Assembly (NCBI GenBank): GCA_945898015.1
Contig: CAMDGM010000004.1
Span: forward strand, 1 to 64,000
DNA length: 64,000 bases
Direction of reading: 5' to 3'
Source of the DNA: PVC group bacterium
Lineage (GTDB): Bacteria > Verrucomicrobiota > Kiritimatiellia > CAIKKV01
The stretch's first letter is position 1; each line of letters begins with the position of its first letter. Made by a program: the position numbers and the translations under genes. This document shows, piece by piece, positions 19,734 through 28,056 of the stretch. A model generated the notes under the pieces. The model saw only the letters and a list, made by a program, of their open reading frames with translations, had not been told where the DNA came from and made no database searches.

Positions 19734-20228
19734 ATGGACTGGAGGATCAAGGTGATAGCATCCGAACGATTCAGGGTTGGCCGAACGGTTTCTGCTTGCA
19801 TGCTGTTGTGGCTGGCCGGTTGTTTGTCCGATCATCCCGGATCGAGCAGCCTGGCCTATGTGGATGTCGAGACGCCAAGCGTGGATGCCATTCAGGCGGA
19901 GATTATCCGCGTGTTTGAAGCTGACAATTATACGTTGTCGGACTCGTTTGGGAGCCTGGTGTTCGAACGCGAGGGCACCCAGCGAGACCGGGTGCTGTTC
20001 GGGCGATACGATGACGAGCGGCTGGTCATGCGGGTCGTGGTGTCGCTCGAATCCAGGCGGGTGGGTGGATATCTTGTTCGGGCGGACGTTTACGCGGTGC
20101 GCGATGGACGGGAAGAGTCCCTGTCCCGGCTGGCCAGTCGGTCTTATCAGAATCTGTTGAACCGGGTGAAGGCCAATTTGGCGACGTCGGGTGGCGCTGT
20201 CCAAGACGCGCGGCCGGCTCATCCGTAG
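19734..20228 (+). CDS. Putative lipoprotein of unknown function
   Basis: Lipobox-like LLWLAGC near the N-terminus; no recognised domain. Confidence 0.55.
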   Translation: MDWRIKVIASERFRVGRTVSACMLLWLAGCLSDHPGSSSLAYVDVETPSVDAIQAEIIRVFEADNYTLSDSFGSLVFEREGTQRDRVLFGRYDDERLVMRVVVSLESRRVGGYLVRADVYAVRDGREESLSRLASRSYQNLLNRVKANLATSGGAVQDARPAHP

Positions 20229-21334
20229 AATTTCGCGAGAAACGCGGGATTGGCTTCGGCATACAGGGTGGCGCCCACCCGGTCCGCCATGGCGATCGAC
20301 AGGCGCTCGTGGCGGCAGACGAGGCCGTCCACCCGGTCGATGGCGCCGGTGGTGGCGTAGTTGATACAGGAGCACCAGTTCATGCATCGGTCCCGGGAGG
20401 AACACTCCGCGCATTCCGGAACCCGGTTGCCCCGGCAGGCGAGGATGCCGGCCCGCTTGGCCCGGTCAAAGCCGTCGAACACGTTGCCGATCCGCAGCGC
20501 CTCGTTCGTGTCGTCCCCGACGATCCGTTCGCAGGGGTAAATGTTCCCGCTGGCCGCGATGGCGATTTCCTTCTCGCCGAATCCGCACTTGTCGCACGGG
20601 GCGTAACCCTCCTTGAGATGGACGCGGATCTTGCCGTCGATGACGTTAATGCGCTGCGGAATGCCTTTCCGGTAACAGCCGATGTAAAGATCGCCAATTT
20701 GTTCATAGGCCGCCTGCCAGGCGGCGAGCGCGGGTTCCGGCCAGGCTATGTAGAAATTCGGATTGAGCGAGATGGAGCGGATGTCCTGGGCGATCAGCCA
20801 CTCCACTGAATCGGCCAGATGCGCGATGTTCCGGGGATCCGGCACCATAATCACTTCGCCGGCCGCGGAAGGACCCCGGAAGAAGCGCAACGCCGCCGAG
20901 CAGGCGGCATGGGAGCCGCGCCCGTTGCGGAAGCGCCGCAGGGTGTTGTGCATGGACGCGTTGCCGTCCAGGGAGAGGCCCGCGTAAAAGCCGTTTTTCT
21001 TGAGCCAGGACGCCTTGGTTTCGTCCATCAAGGTCAGGTTGGTGGTGATGGTCTTGTTGAGCCGGATGCCCAGGCGTTCCGCCTCCGTGGCGGCATAGGC
21101 CGTGGCGCGTTGCAGCAGCGGCCATTCGAGGAGGGGTTCGCCGCCGAAGAATCCCAGTTGCGCCGGCGGGCTTTTTTCTCCGGTGAGGCGAGCCCGTTTG
21201 AGGGTGTTTTCCAGACAGAAGTCGATGGCGCGTTGGGCAACCGCCCAGGACATCCGGCGGTTGGATTTCGTCCCGGCATAACAGTATGCGCACCGCAGGT
21301 TGCAGGCGTGCGTCAGGCAGAGGGTGAAATCCAT
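20219..21334 (-). CDS. Radical SAM/SPASM domain protein (putative peptide maturase)
   Basis: CLTHACNLRCAYC (CxxxCxxC cluster), GGEPLLEW, C-terminal Cys-rich SPASM region (CDKCGFGEKEIAIAASGNIYPCERIVGDD; CAECSSRDRCMNWCSC). Confidence 0.85.
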   Translation of the reverse strand: MDFTLCLTHACNLRCAYCYAGTKSNRRMSWAVAQRAIDFCLENTLKRARLTGEKSPPAQLGFFGGEPLLEWPLLQRATAYAATEAERLGIRLNKTITTNLTLMDETKASWLKKNGFYAGLSLDGNASMHNTLRRFRNGRGSHAACSAALRFFRGPSAAGEVIMVPDPRNIAHLADSVEWLIAQDIRSISLNPNFYIAWPEPALAAWQAAYEQIGDLYIGCYRKGIPQRINVIDGKIRVHLKEGYAPCDKCGFGEKEIAIAASGNIYPCERIVGDDTNEALRIGNVFDGFDRAKRAGILACRGNRVPECAECSSRDRCMNWCSCINYATTGAIDRVDGLVCRHERLSIAMADRVGATLYAEANPAFLAKFYG

Positions 21335-21340
21335 GGGCGA

Positions 21341-21748
21341 TTAGGGCGTGCCGGCCGGTTCGCCGGGAACGCGCGGCAGGGGCATGCCGCCTTTCAGCCG
21401 GAGGGTGTCGCCACTCGGCGGCACGTTGGTGGTGGCGCAGGTGGTGGCCGTATTGGTTGGGGCGACCGGCGCGTTGGTGACGGCCGGCATTCGGCCTCTA
21501 AGGCGCACCGGTTCCACGGCGATTTCGCCGAGCAACTTGCCTTCCTTGACCGGTTCGGATTGCTTGACCGGCTTGGGTTCCTGAAGGGGCACTCCGGCCA
21601 GGGGTTTCGGCAGGTTATCCGCCTGCGCGCCGCAGGCCCAGGCCCCGAGCGCCAGGGCCGCCGCGCCGGCGATTTTCCGATGGCGAAGGAACTGCTGGCG
21701 GGTCGGATAGGCGGGCGTCTGGGCGGGATCGGTTTTGCTGACTTTCAT
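21341..21748 (-). CDS. Small protein adjacent to rSAM/SPASM gene; candidate precursor/substrate
   Basis: 135 aa; leader-like N-terminus (TRQQFLRHRKIAGAAALALGAWACGAQA), Pro/Thr-rich C-terminus with repeated RL(R/K)G(R/G)MP motif; 6 bp upstream of the rSAM gene. Confidence 0.5.
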   Translation of the reverse strand: MKVSKTDPAQTPAYPTRQQFLRHRKIAGAAALALGAWACGAQADNLPKPLAGVPLQEPKPVKQSEPVKEGKLLGEIAVEPVRLRGRMPAVTNAPVAPTNTATTCATTNVPPSGDTLRLKGGMPLPRVPGEPAGTP

Positions 21749-21860
21749 GAGGCACCCCTTTCCGGGCTGAAGTTGTCTGGATTTTGGCTCAAATGAGGCG
21801 CCGAGGCAAGCCTATTAGGAGTCGACCCGCGCGCGGAGTTGAAAAAACATGAAAATGGGA

Positions 21861-21890
21861 TTGACAGCAAGGCCCCTCATTTTCGACAAT
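21861..21890 (+). promoter_or_regulatory. Candidate sigma70-type promoter for ilv leader
   Basis: TTGACA (21861-21866), 18-nt spacer, GACAAT (21885-21890). Confidence 0.55.
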
Positions 21891-21896
21891 GACCAC

Positions 21897-22022
21897 ATGA
21901 AGATCATGAAGGACAGCTTCACCGTGAGCAACCGCGCCGCCGCTCCGTTTCAGACGGGGCTGGATGTCGTGGTTGTTATTCTGGCCGTAACAGGCCTTGC
22001 GGTGGGGGATCGCCCTTCCTGA
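21897..22022 (+). CDS. ilv leader peptide (attenuator control peptide), 41 aa
   Basis: ATG...TGA encodes MKIMKDSFTVSNRAAAPFQTGLDVVVVILAVTGLAVGDRPS with a VVVVILAV run upstream of ilvBN. Confidence 0.85.
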   Translation: MKIMKDSFTVSNRAAAPFQTGLDVVVVILAVTGLAVGDRPS

Positions 22023-22075
22023 GTTGGAGACCCAGATCAACAGGAAGCCCACCGCCGGAAGCGGTGGGTTTTTTT
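21999..22075 (+). promoter_or_regulatory. Transcription attenuator: mutually exclusive antiterminator/terminator
   Basis: CCCACCGC (22048-22055) can pair with GCGGTGGG at 21999-22006 (antiterminator, reinforced by CTTCCTG 22015-22021 : CAGGAAG 22041-22047) or with identical GCGGTGGG at 22061-22068 (terminator) followed by T7. Confidence 0.88.
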
Positions 22076-22089
22076 GTTAAGGAGAGACC

Positions 22090-23811
22090 ATGAGAACGGG
22101 TGCGCAGTGTGTGATTGACGGGTTGAAGGATGCGGGGGTGACCACGGTCTTCGGGCTTCCCGGGGGCGCGGTTTTGGATTTGTTCGACACCCTGTCCCGG
22201 GCGCCATTCGAGTTTGTGCTCGTGCGCCATGAACAGGGCGCCGCCCATATGGCGGATGGCTATGCCCGCGCCACGGGGCGGACGGGCGTCTGCATGGTGA
22301 CCTCCGGGCCGGGGGCCACGAACACGGTGACCGGCCTGGCCACCGCGCATATGGACGGCGTGCCCATCGTGTGCGTGACCGGCCAGGTGCCGAGCCATAT
22401 GATCGGCAACGACGCGTTCCAGGAAGCGGACACCGTGGGCATCACCCGCGCCGTCACCAAGCACAATTACCTGGTGCGCAATGTGGATGACCTTCCCCGG
22501 ATCATGGCCGAGGCGTTCAAGATTGCCCGCACGGGCCGTCCGGGCCCGGTGTTGATCGATATCCCCAAGGATGTGCAACGCGCCAAGACGGCGGCGGTGT
22601 TCACGGGCGATCCGGACATCCGCAGCTACAAGCCCATGGAACGCGGGCATCCCAAGCAGATCACCCGCCTGGCCCAGGCCATCAACAAGGCACGGAAGCC
22701 GTTGTTTCTCGTGGGGGGCGGCGTGATTGCGGGTGAAGCCTCGGCGGAATTGACCGAACTGGCCCGCAAGGCCGGGGTGCCGGTGGCCACGACCCTGCTC
22801 GGGCTCGGGGCGTTTCCCGAGACGGATCCGCTGGCGCTTCGCATGGTGGGCATGCACGGGTTTGTGGCGGCCAACCGCGCCATCAGCGCCTGTGACCTGC
22901 TGGTTTCCGTGGGTGCCCGCTTCGACGACCGCGTGACCGGCAAGATCTCGGAATTCGCGCCGCATGCCACGATTGCCCACATCGACATTGATCCCTCGGC
23001 CATCTCCAAGAGTGTGGAAACGCATATTCCTGTGGTGGGCCATGTCAAGCAGGTGTTGCAGGCGCTTCTCCTGGAGGTGCAATCCGTGGACCGGAGCGGG
23101 TGGCTGACCCAGCTGGACGAGTGGAAAAAGCAGAGCCCGGCCGCTTACGACGTCCACTCCAAGGTGTTGCTGCCCCAGTTCGTGATCGAGAAGATCTACG
23201 AGGTGTCGAAAGGCAATGCGATCGTGGTGACCGACGTGGGCCAGCACCAGATGTGGTCCGCTCATTTTTACAAATACACCCAGCCCCGGACGTTCCTGTC
23301 GTCGGGCGGCCTGGGCACGATGGGCTTCGGCCTGCCGGCTGCCATCGGCGCGCAGCTGGGCCGGCCCGACAAGCGGGTGGTCACGATCTGCGGGGACGGC
23401 GGCATCCAGATGAACTTCCAGGAGCTGGTGGTGGCGGTGGAGCACAAGCTGCCCGTGGCCGTCGTGATCCTGAATAACGGACGCCTCGGCATGGTGCGGC
23501 AATGGCAGGAGATGTTCTACGCCAAGCAGTATTCCGCGTCGATCCTGACGCCCGACGGCCGCCCGGCGAACGAGCGGATGGCGGATGCGAAGCCCGGCAA
23601 ATATCTTCCGGATTTCGTCATGATGGCCGAGGCGCATGGCGCGCTGGGCCTCCGCGTGACGCGCCAGGAGGAGGTGGTGAAGGCGCTCGAGAAGGCCTTC
23701 ACGGCCACCGGTCCGGTGGTGGTGGAATGCATCGTGGCCCCGGAGGAGAACGTGTACCCGATGGTGCCGCCCGGAGCGTCGTTGACCGAAATGATCCAGA
23801 GCATGGCATAA
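22090..23811 (+). CDS. ilvB: Acetolactate synthase large subunit
   Basis: MRTGAQCVIDGLKDAGVTTVFGLPGGAVLDLFD, VTSGPGATNTVTGLATAHMDGVP, ThDP motif GDGGIQMNFQELVVAVEHKLPVAVVILNN. Confidence 0.96.
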   Translation: MRTGAQCVIDGLKDAGVTTVFGLPGGAVLDLFDTLSRAPFEFVLVRHEQGAAHMADGYARATGRTGVCMVTSGPGATNTVTGLATAHMDGVPIVCVTGQVPSHMIGNDAFQEADTVGITRAVTKHNYLVRNVDDLPRIMAEAFKIARTGRPGPVLIDIPKDVQRAKTAAVFTGDPDIRSYKPMERGHPKQITRLAQAINKARKPLFLVGGGVIAGEASAELTELARKAGVPVATTLLGLGAFPETDPLALRMVGMHGFVAANRAISACDLLVSVGARFDDRVTGKISEFAPHATIAHIDIDPSAISKSVETHIPVVGHVKQVLQALLLEVQSVDRSGWLTQLDEWKKQSPAAYDVHSKVLLPQFVIEKIYEVSKGNAIVVTDVGQHQMWSAHFYKYTQPRTFLSSGGLGTMGFGLPAAIGAQLGRPDKRVVTICGDGGIQMNFQELVVAVEHKLPVAVVILNNGRLGMVRQWQEMFYAKQYSASILTPDGRPANERMADAKPGKYLPDFVMMAEAHGALGLRVTRQEEVVKALEKAFTATGPVVVECIVAPEENVYPMVPPGASLTEMIQSMA

Positions 23812-23830
23812 CGCGATAAGGAACCCGGCC

Positions 23831-24304
23831 ATGAAACATATCGTGACGTTGTTGGTGGAAAACAAGCCCGGGGTGCTGGCCCGGATCGTGGGCCTCATCT
23901 CGGGGCGGGGGTATAACATCGAGGGGCTGACCGTGGCGTCGACCCTGGACCCCGAGGTTTCCCGGATGACCATCGAGGTGCCCGGCGATGACCGCGTGAT
24001 TGAGCAGGTGACGAAACAGCTCAACAAGCTGGTCGACGTGATCAAGGTCGCGGACTTGACCGCGCAGCGTTACATCGGGCAGGAGCTGGTCTTTCTCAAG
24101 GTGGCGGTCGGCGAGGAGCAGCGGGGCGCCGTGATGGACCTGGTGGGGGTGTTTGGCGCCAAGGTGATCCTGGTGCAGCCCAATTCCCTGGTGATCCGCC
24201 TGGTGGATGAGCAACAGAAAATCGCGGATTTCCTCGACGTGATGAAACCCTATCGTGTGCAGGAGATTAATCGGTCGGGCCTGATCGCCATGGCGGCGGA
24301 TTGA
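23831..24304 (+). CDS. ilvN: Acetolactate synthase small (regulatory) subunit
   Basis: MKHIVTLLVENKPGVLARIVGLISGRGYNIEGLTVAST (ACT domain). Confidence 0.95.
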   Translation: MKHIVTLLVENKPGVLARIVGLISGRGYNIEGLTVASTLDPEVSRMTIEVPGDDRVIEQVTKQLNKLVDVIKVADLTAQRYIGQELVFLKVAVGEEQRGAVMDLVGVFGAKVILVQPNSLVIRLVDEQQKIADFLDVMKPYRVQEINRSGLIAMAAD

Positions 24305-24313
24305 GGAGTCGTC

Positions 24314-25183
24314 ATGGTGAGCGAGCTGGTCGCGATCGGCTATCCGTTTTTCACGTTGCTGGCGTTTTTCTGGGGCGCCTGCCTGGGCAGTTTCCTGAAT
24401 GTCTGCATCTATCGCATCCCGCGGCGCCTGTCCGTGGTGACGCCGCGCTCCCATTGCCCGGGCTGTAAGAATCTGATTGCGTGGTATGACAACATCCCGC
24501 TATTGAGCTGGGTGCTGTTGCGCGCGCGGTGCCGCCGGTGCGGCATTGCCATTTCGCCGCGGTACGTGATCGTGGAAGCCTTGACGGCGGTTCTGTTCCT
24601 GCTGGCGTGGTTCACGTATGGCGCCCAGCCGGGCGACCGGGTGCTGCATCTGGCGGGGGTGACCCACGTGGGGGTGGTGCCGGTCTATTGGCTGGCGATC
24701 AGCGGCCTCCTGCTGGGCGGGTTTGTGGATTGCCGGCACATGATCATTCCGGACCGGGTCAGTCTGGGCGGCATCGTGGCCGGCCTGATCCTGAGCCCGC
24801 TGGTGCCGGCCCTGCATGGGGCGAGCACGGCGTGGGGGGGGCTGCTCCAGGCCGCGTTCGGGGCCGCGTTCGGGTTCGGGTTGCTGTGGCTGGTGGCCCG
24901 GGTGGGCCGGATGATTTTCCACAAGGAGGCCATGGGTTTTGGCGATGTGAAGCTGATGGGGGCAATTGGCGCCTTTTTCGGGATGGCCGCGGTTTGCTTC
25001 ACGCTCTTTTTTGCCTCCCTGCTGGGCGCGATATTCGGCATCCTCTTTATTTTGACGGGCCGTCGGAAGCTCGGCCGGCATATTCCCTTCGGACCCTATA
25101 TCGTGTTCGCGGCCCTGATGTGGATGTTCTGGGGCCCGCGGTTTGTGGCGTGGTATGCCGCGCTCATGAGCCCCGCGTTTTAA
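24314..25183 (+). CDS. Prepilin peptidase / leader methyltransferase (GspO/PilD)
   Basis: GACLGSFLNVCIYRIPRRLSVVTPRSHCPGCKNLIAWYDNIPLLSW...CRRC; catalytic GFVDCRHMIIPD and GFGDVKLMGAIG. Confidence 0.94.
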   Translation: MVSELVAIGYPFFTLLAFFWGACLGSFLNVCIYRIPRRLSVVTPRSHCPGCKNLIAWYDNIPLLSWVLLRARCRRCGIAISPRYVIVEALTAVLFLLAWFTYGAQPGDRVLHLAGVTHVGVVPVYWLAISGLLLGGFVDCRHMIIPDRVSLGGIVAGLILSPLVPALHGASTAWGGLLQAAFGAAFGFGLLWLVARVGRMIFHKEAMGFGDVKLMGAIGAFFGMAAVCFTLFFASLLGAIFGILFILTGRRKLGRHIPFGPYIVFAALMWMFWGPRFVAWYAALMSPAF

Positions 25184-25205
25184 CGGAGTCACGGGAGTGT
25201 GTGTG

Positions 25206-26012
25206 ATGCAAGACGCGGAATGGATTATCATCCGGGATTGGTTTCAAGGATATGAAGCGTGTTTTTCCGGGCCGGACGGCAAACTGCCGCCCCTGCTTCA
25301 GGGCAAGGCCGGCCATAGCCGGCGCGTCTCGGCCAACGCCCGCGACCTGGCCGTGGACCTCGGCCATTCCCGGGGCGAGGTGCTTCACGCGCAAACCGCC
25401 GGCCTGCTCCATGACGTGGGGCGTTTTCCGCAATTCCGCGATTTTGGCACCTTTTCGGATCCCCGGTCCATTAACCATGGCGAGCGGGGATGGACTGTGT
25501 TATGCGAGGATCCGGATTTTCTACGGTTGTCCGTGTCCCGGCGCGGTGACCTGCTGGCGGCCGTCCGCCACCATAACTGCCGGGTGTTGCCGGAGCAGTT
25601 AAGCCCGTCCGAGCGGCATCTGACGGAGATTGTCCGGGATTCGGACAAACTGGATATTTTCAAAGTCATTCTCGATGCGATCCAAAGCGGGGATGTCGAG
25701 AAGAACGAGACGATTTTCCTGCATGTTCCGGCGGAGGGCGGTCCCAATCCCCTGATTGTGGAGTGTATCCGGAATGGGCGGACCGCGTCTTATGAGCATA
25801 TCCGGAATCGCACGGATTTCGGGCTGCAGCTTCTTTCGTGGGCGTTCGATCTGGCGTTTGACGCCACTTGTCGCCGCCTGATTGACCGGGGGCTGTTTGA
25901 TGCGATTATTGCGCATTTGCCTGACGATCCGACCGTGCGCGAGTCCGTGGATATTGCCCGGACGCATCTTCATCGCCGGGTGGCTGCCGCCGGCGCCGCC
26001 GGCCAGGCATAA
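25206..26012 (+). CDS. HD-domain phosphohydrolase
   Basis: GHSRRVSANARDLAVDLGHSRGEVLHAQTAGLLHDVGRFPQFRDFGTF; upstream in-frame GTG at 25197 also possible. Confidence 0.75.
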   Translation: MQDAEWIIIRDWFQGYEACFSGPDGKLPPLLQGKAGHSRRVSANARDLAVDLGHSRGEVLHAQTAGLLHDVGRFPQFRDFGTFSDPRSINHGERGWTVLCEDPDFLRLSVSRRGDLLAAVRHHNCRVLPEQLSPSERHLTEIVRDSDKLDIFKVILDAIQSGDVEKNETIFLHVPAEGGPNPLIVECIRNGRTASYEHIRNRTDFGLQLLSWAFDLAFDATCRRLIDRGLFDAIIAHLPDDPTVRESVDIARTHLHRRVAAAGAAGQA

Positions 26013-26044
26013 AAAAAGAGGGGAGCGGATGCTCCCCTCTTTTC
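26011..26044. terminator. Bidirectional Rho-independent terminator
   Basis: AAAAAAAGAGGGGAGC-GGAT-GCTCCCCTCTTTT between convergent genes. Confidence 0.85.
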
Positions 26045-26066
26045 ATGGGTCTTTACGACCGATCGA

Positions 26067-26363
26067 CTACCAGCGTCCGCCGCCTCCGCCACCACCGCGC
26101 GAGCCGCCGCCACCGGTCTTGGGCTTGGGCTGCGATTCGTTGACGCGCAGGGCGCGGCCGTTCAGGTCCTGGCCGTTGGTGCCCGCGATCGCCTTCTCGG
26201 CTTCGCTCTTGTCGGGCATTTCAACAAAGCCAAAGCCTTTCGCGCGGCCGGTATCGCGGTCCATGACGACGCGAGCGGACGTCACTTTGCCGAATTTCTC
26301 GAACATGGCCTGCAGGTCGCGGTCGGTCGAATCGTACGGAAGGTTTCCAACATAGATGTCCAT
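26067..26363 (-). CDS. RRM-type RNA-binding protein with Gly-rich tail
   Basis: MDIYVGNLPYDSTDRDLQAMFEKFGKVTSARVVMDRDTGRAKGFGFVEM (RNP1/RNP2), C-terminal GGGGSRGGGGGGGRW. Confidence 0.93.
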   Translation of the reverse strand: MDIYVGNLPYDSTDRDLQAMFEKFGKVTSARVVMDRDTGRAKGFGFVEMPDKSEAEKAIAGTNGQDLNGRALRVNESQPKPKTGGGGSRGGGGGGGRW

Positions 26364-26620
26364 AGCGTGAGCCTCTCCTGTGTCATGAGTCTGATTGATC
26401 CGATTCCCCATCTTGACACAAGCTGAAGCCCGGAAGCGGTCCTCCTGATGGCGCCGCCAAGTACAAAGGTCGTCCATTTGCGCCGTAATGTCAACAACCG
26501 TATTTCCCTCGTATTTCCCTCGCGGAATCCCCGCCTTGTTTTTCGAGCGCCACGGCTCCGAAAAAACCGTGTGCGGGGGCTTGCAGTCTGCGATGACCGT
26601 GCTATGCTAATTTCTCCATC

Positions 26621-27244
26621 ATGATAACCATTGTCGATTATAAAGCAGGCAACCTGACGAGCGTCCGGCTGGCCTTTGAGCACCTCGGCGTGCCGGTGCG
26701 GGTCACGGATGAACCCGCGCAGGTGCGGGACGCCGAGCGGGTGGTTTTCCCCGGGGTCGGAGCCGCGGCGTCGGCCATGGCCACGCTGGGGTCCTTCCGC
26801 CTGGTCGAGGCGCTGCGGGCCGTGGCCGGCCGGGGCGTGCCGTTTCTGGGCATTTGCCTGGGCACCCAGATCATCCTCGAACGCTCCGAGGAGGACGGGG
26901 GTGTACCGTGTATCGGCCTGATCCGGGGCCGGGTGCGCCGGTTTGAATTCGACAATCCCCGGATCAAGATTCCGCAGATGGGCTGGAATGCGGTCCGGCG
27001 TCTCCGGCCGCACCCCCTTTTCGAAGGTATTCCCGACGCCAGCGAATTTTATTTCGTGCACAGTTATTATCCCGATCCGGCAGAACCGTCCGAACGGCTG
27101 GCTGAAACGGAATACGGCGGCTTTTCCTTTGCCTCCGTCCTGGGCCGTCAAAACGTGGTGGCCACCCAGTTCCACCCCGAAAAATCGGGTCGCCTCGGGC
27201 TCCGCCTGCTCTCCAACTTCGCGACGTGGAACGGCCAATGCTGA
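26621..27244 (+). CDS. hisH: Imidazole glycerol phosphate synthase glutaminase subunit
   Basis: MITIVDYKAGNLTSVRLAFEHLG, FLGICLGTQIILE, ATQFHPEKSGRLGLRLL. Confidence 0.95.
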   Translation: MITIVDYKAGNLTSVRLAFEHLGVPVRVTDEPAQVRDAERVVFPGVGAAASAMATLGSFRLVEALRAVAGRGVPFLGICLGTQIILERSEEDGGVPCIGLIRGRVRRFEFDNPRIKIPQMGWNAVRRLRPHPLFEGIPDASEFYFVHSYYPDPAEPSERLAETEYGGFSFASVLGRQNVVATQFHPEKSGRLGLRLLSNFATWNGQC

Positions 27245-28017
27245 CCAAACGCATCATTCCCTGCCTGGACATCCGCAACAAGCGCGTCACCAAGGGCGTG
27301 AAGTTCCAGAACAACGTGGAACTGGGCGATCCCGTGACCATGGCCGCCGGCTATTGCGCGGACGGGTGCGATGAACTCGTGTTCTACGACATCACGGCCT
27401 CGGCCGAGCGGCGCCCGATCGATATCGAGATGGTCAAAGAGGTGGCCCGGGCCATCCATATTCCCTTTGCGGTCGGCGGCGGTATTTCGACCGTGCAGGA
27501 CATGTCCCGCGTGCTGCTGGCGGGCGCCGAAAAGATCTCCGTCAACTCCCTGGCCGTCATGAATCCCGCCATCATCGCCGAGGGCGCCCGGGCTTTCGGC
27601 CGGCAATGCATCGTGCTGGGCATGGATCCCGTGCGCGCCGGGGATCTGGTCCGGTTTCCCAGCGGCTACGAGGTCACCATCCGCGGCTTCCGGGAGCGGA
27701 CGGGACTGGATGCGCTGGCGTGGGCGAAGCGCGCCGAGGAACTGGGCGCCGGCGAGATCGTGGTCAATTCCGTGGACGCGGACGGCACGCGCCGGGGTTT
27801 TGAATTGGCGCTGACCCGGTTGATTTCCGAAGCGGTCCGGATTCCGGTGGTGGCGTCGGGCGGAGCGGGATCGCCCGCGCACGTGGTGGAGGTGTTCCGG
27901 GACGCCCATGCGGATGCCGCGATCGTGGCGGGCATGATTCACACGGGCGAGTATACGATTCAGGCGATCAAGGCGGCGATGACGGAGGCGGGCATCCCCG
28001 TCCGGCGGGTCTGGTAG
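27238..28017 (+). CDS. hisF: Imidazole glycerol phosphate synthase cyclase subunit
   Basis: MLTKRIIPCLDIRNKRVTKGVKFQNNVELGDPVTMA; overlaps hisH stop. Confidence 0.95.
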   Translation: MLTKRIIPCLDIRNKRVTKGVKFQNNVELGDPVTMAAGYCADGCDELVFYDITASAERRPIDIEMVKEVARAIHIPFAVGGGISTVQDMSRVLLAGAEKISVNSLAVMNPAIIAEGARAFGRQCIVLGMDPVRAGDLVRFPSGYEVTIRGFRERTGLDALAWAKRAEELGAGEIVVNSVDADGTRRGFELALTRLISEAVRIPVVASGGAGSPAHVVEVFRDAHADAAIVAGMIHTGEYTIQAIKAAMTEAGIPVRRVW

Positions 28018-28056
28018 GCAATCACGGGGCGCGGGCCTCAAGCGGCAGGTGGCGGC

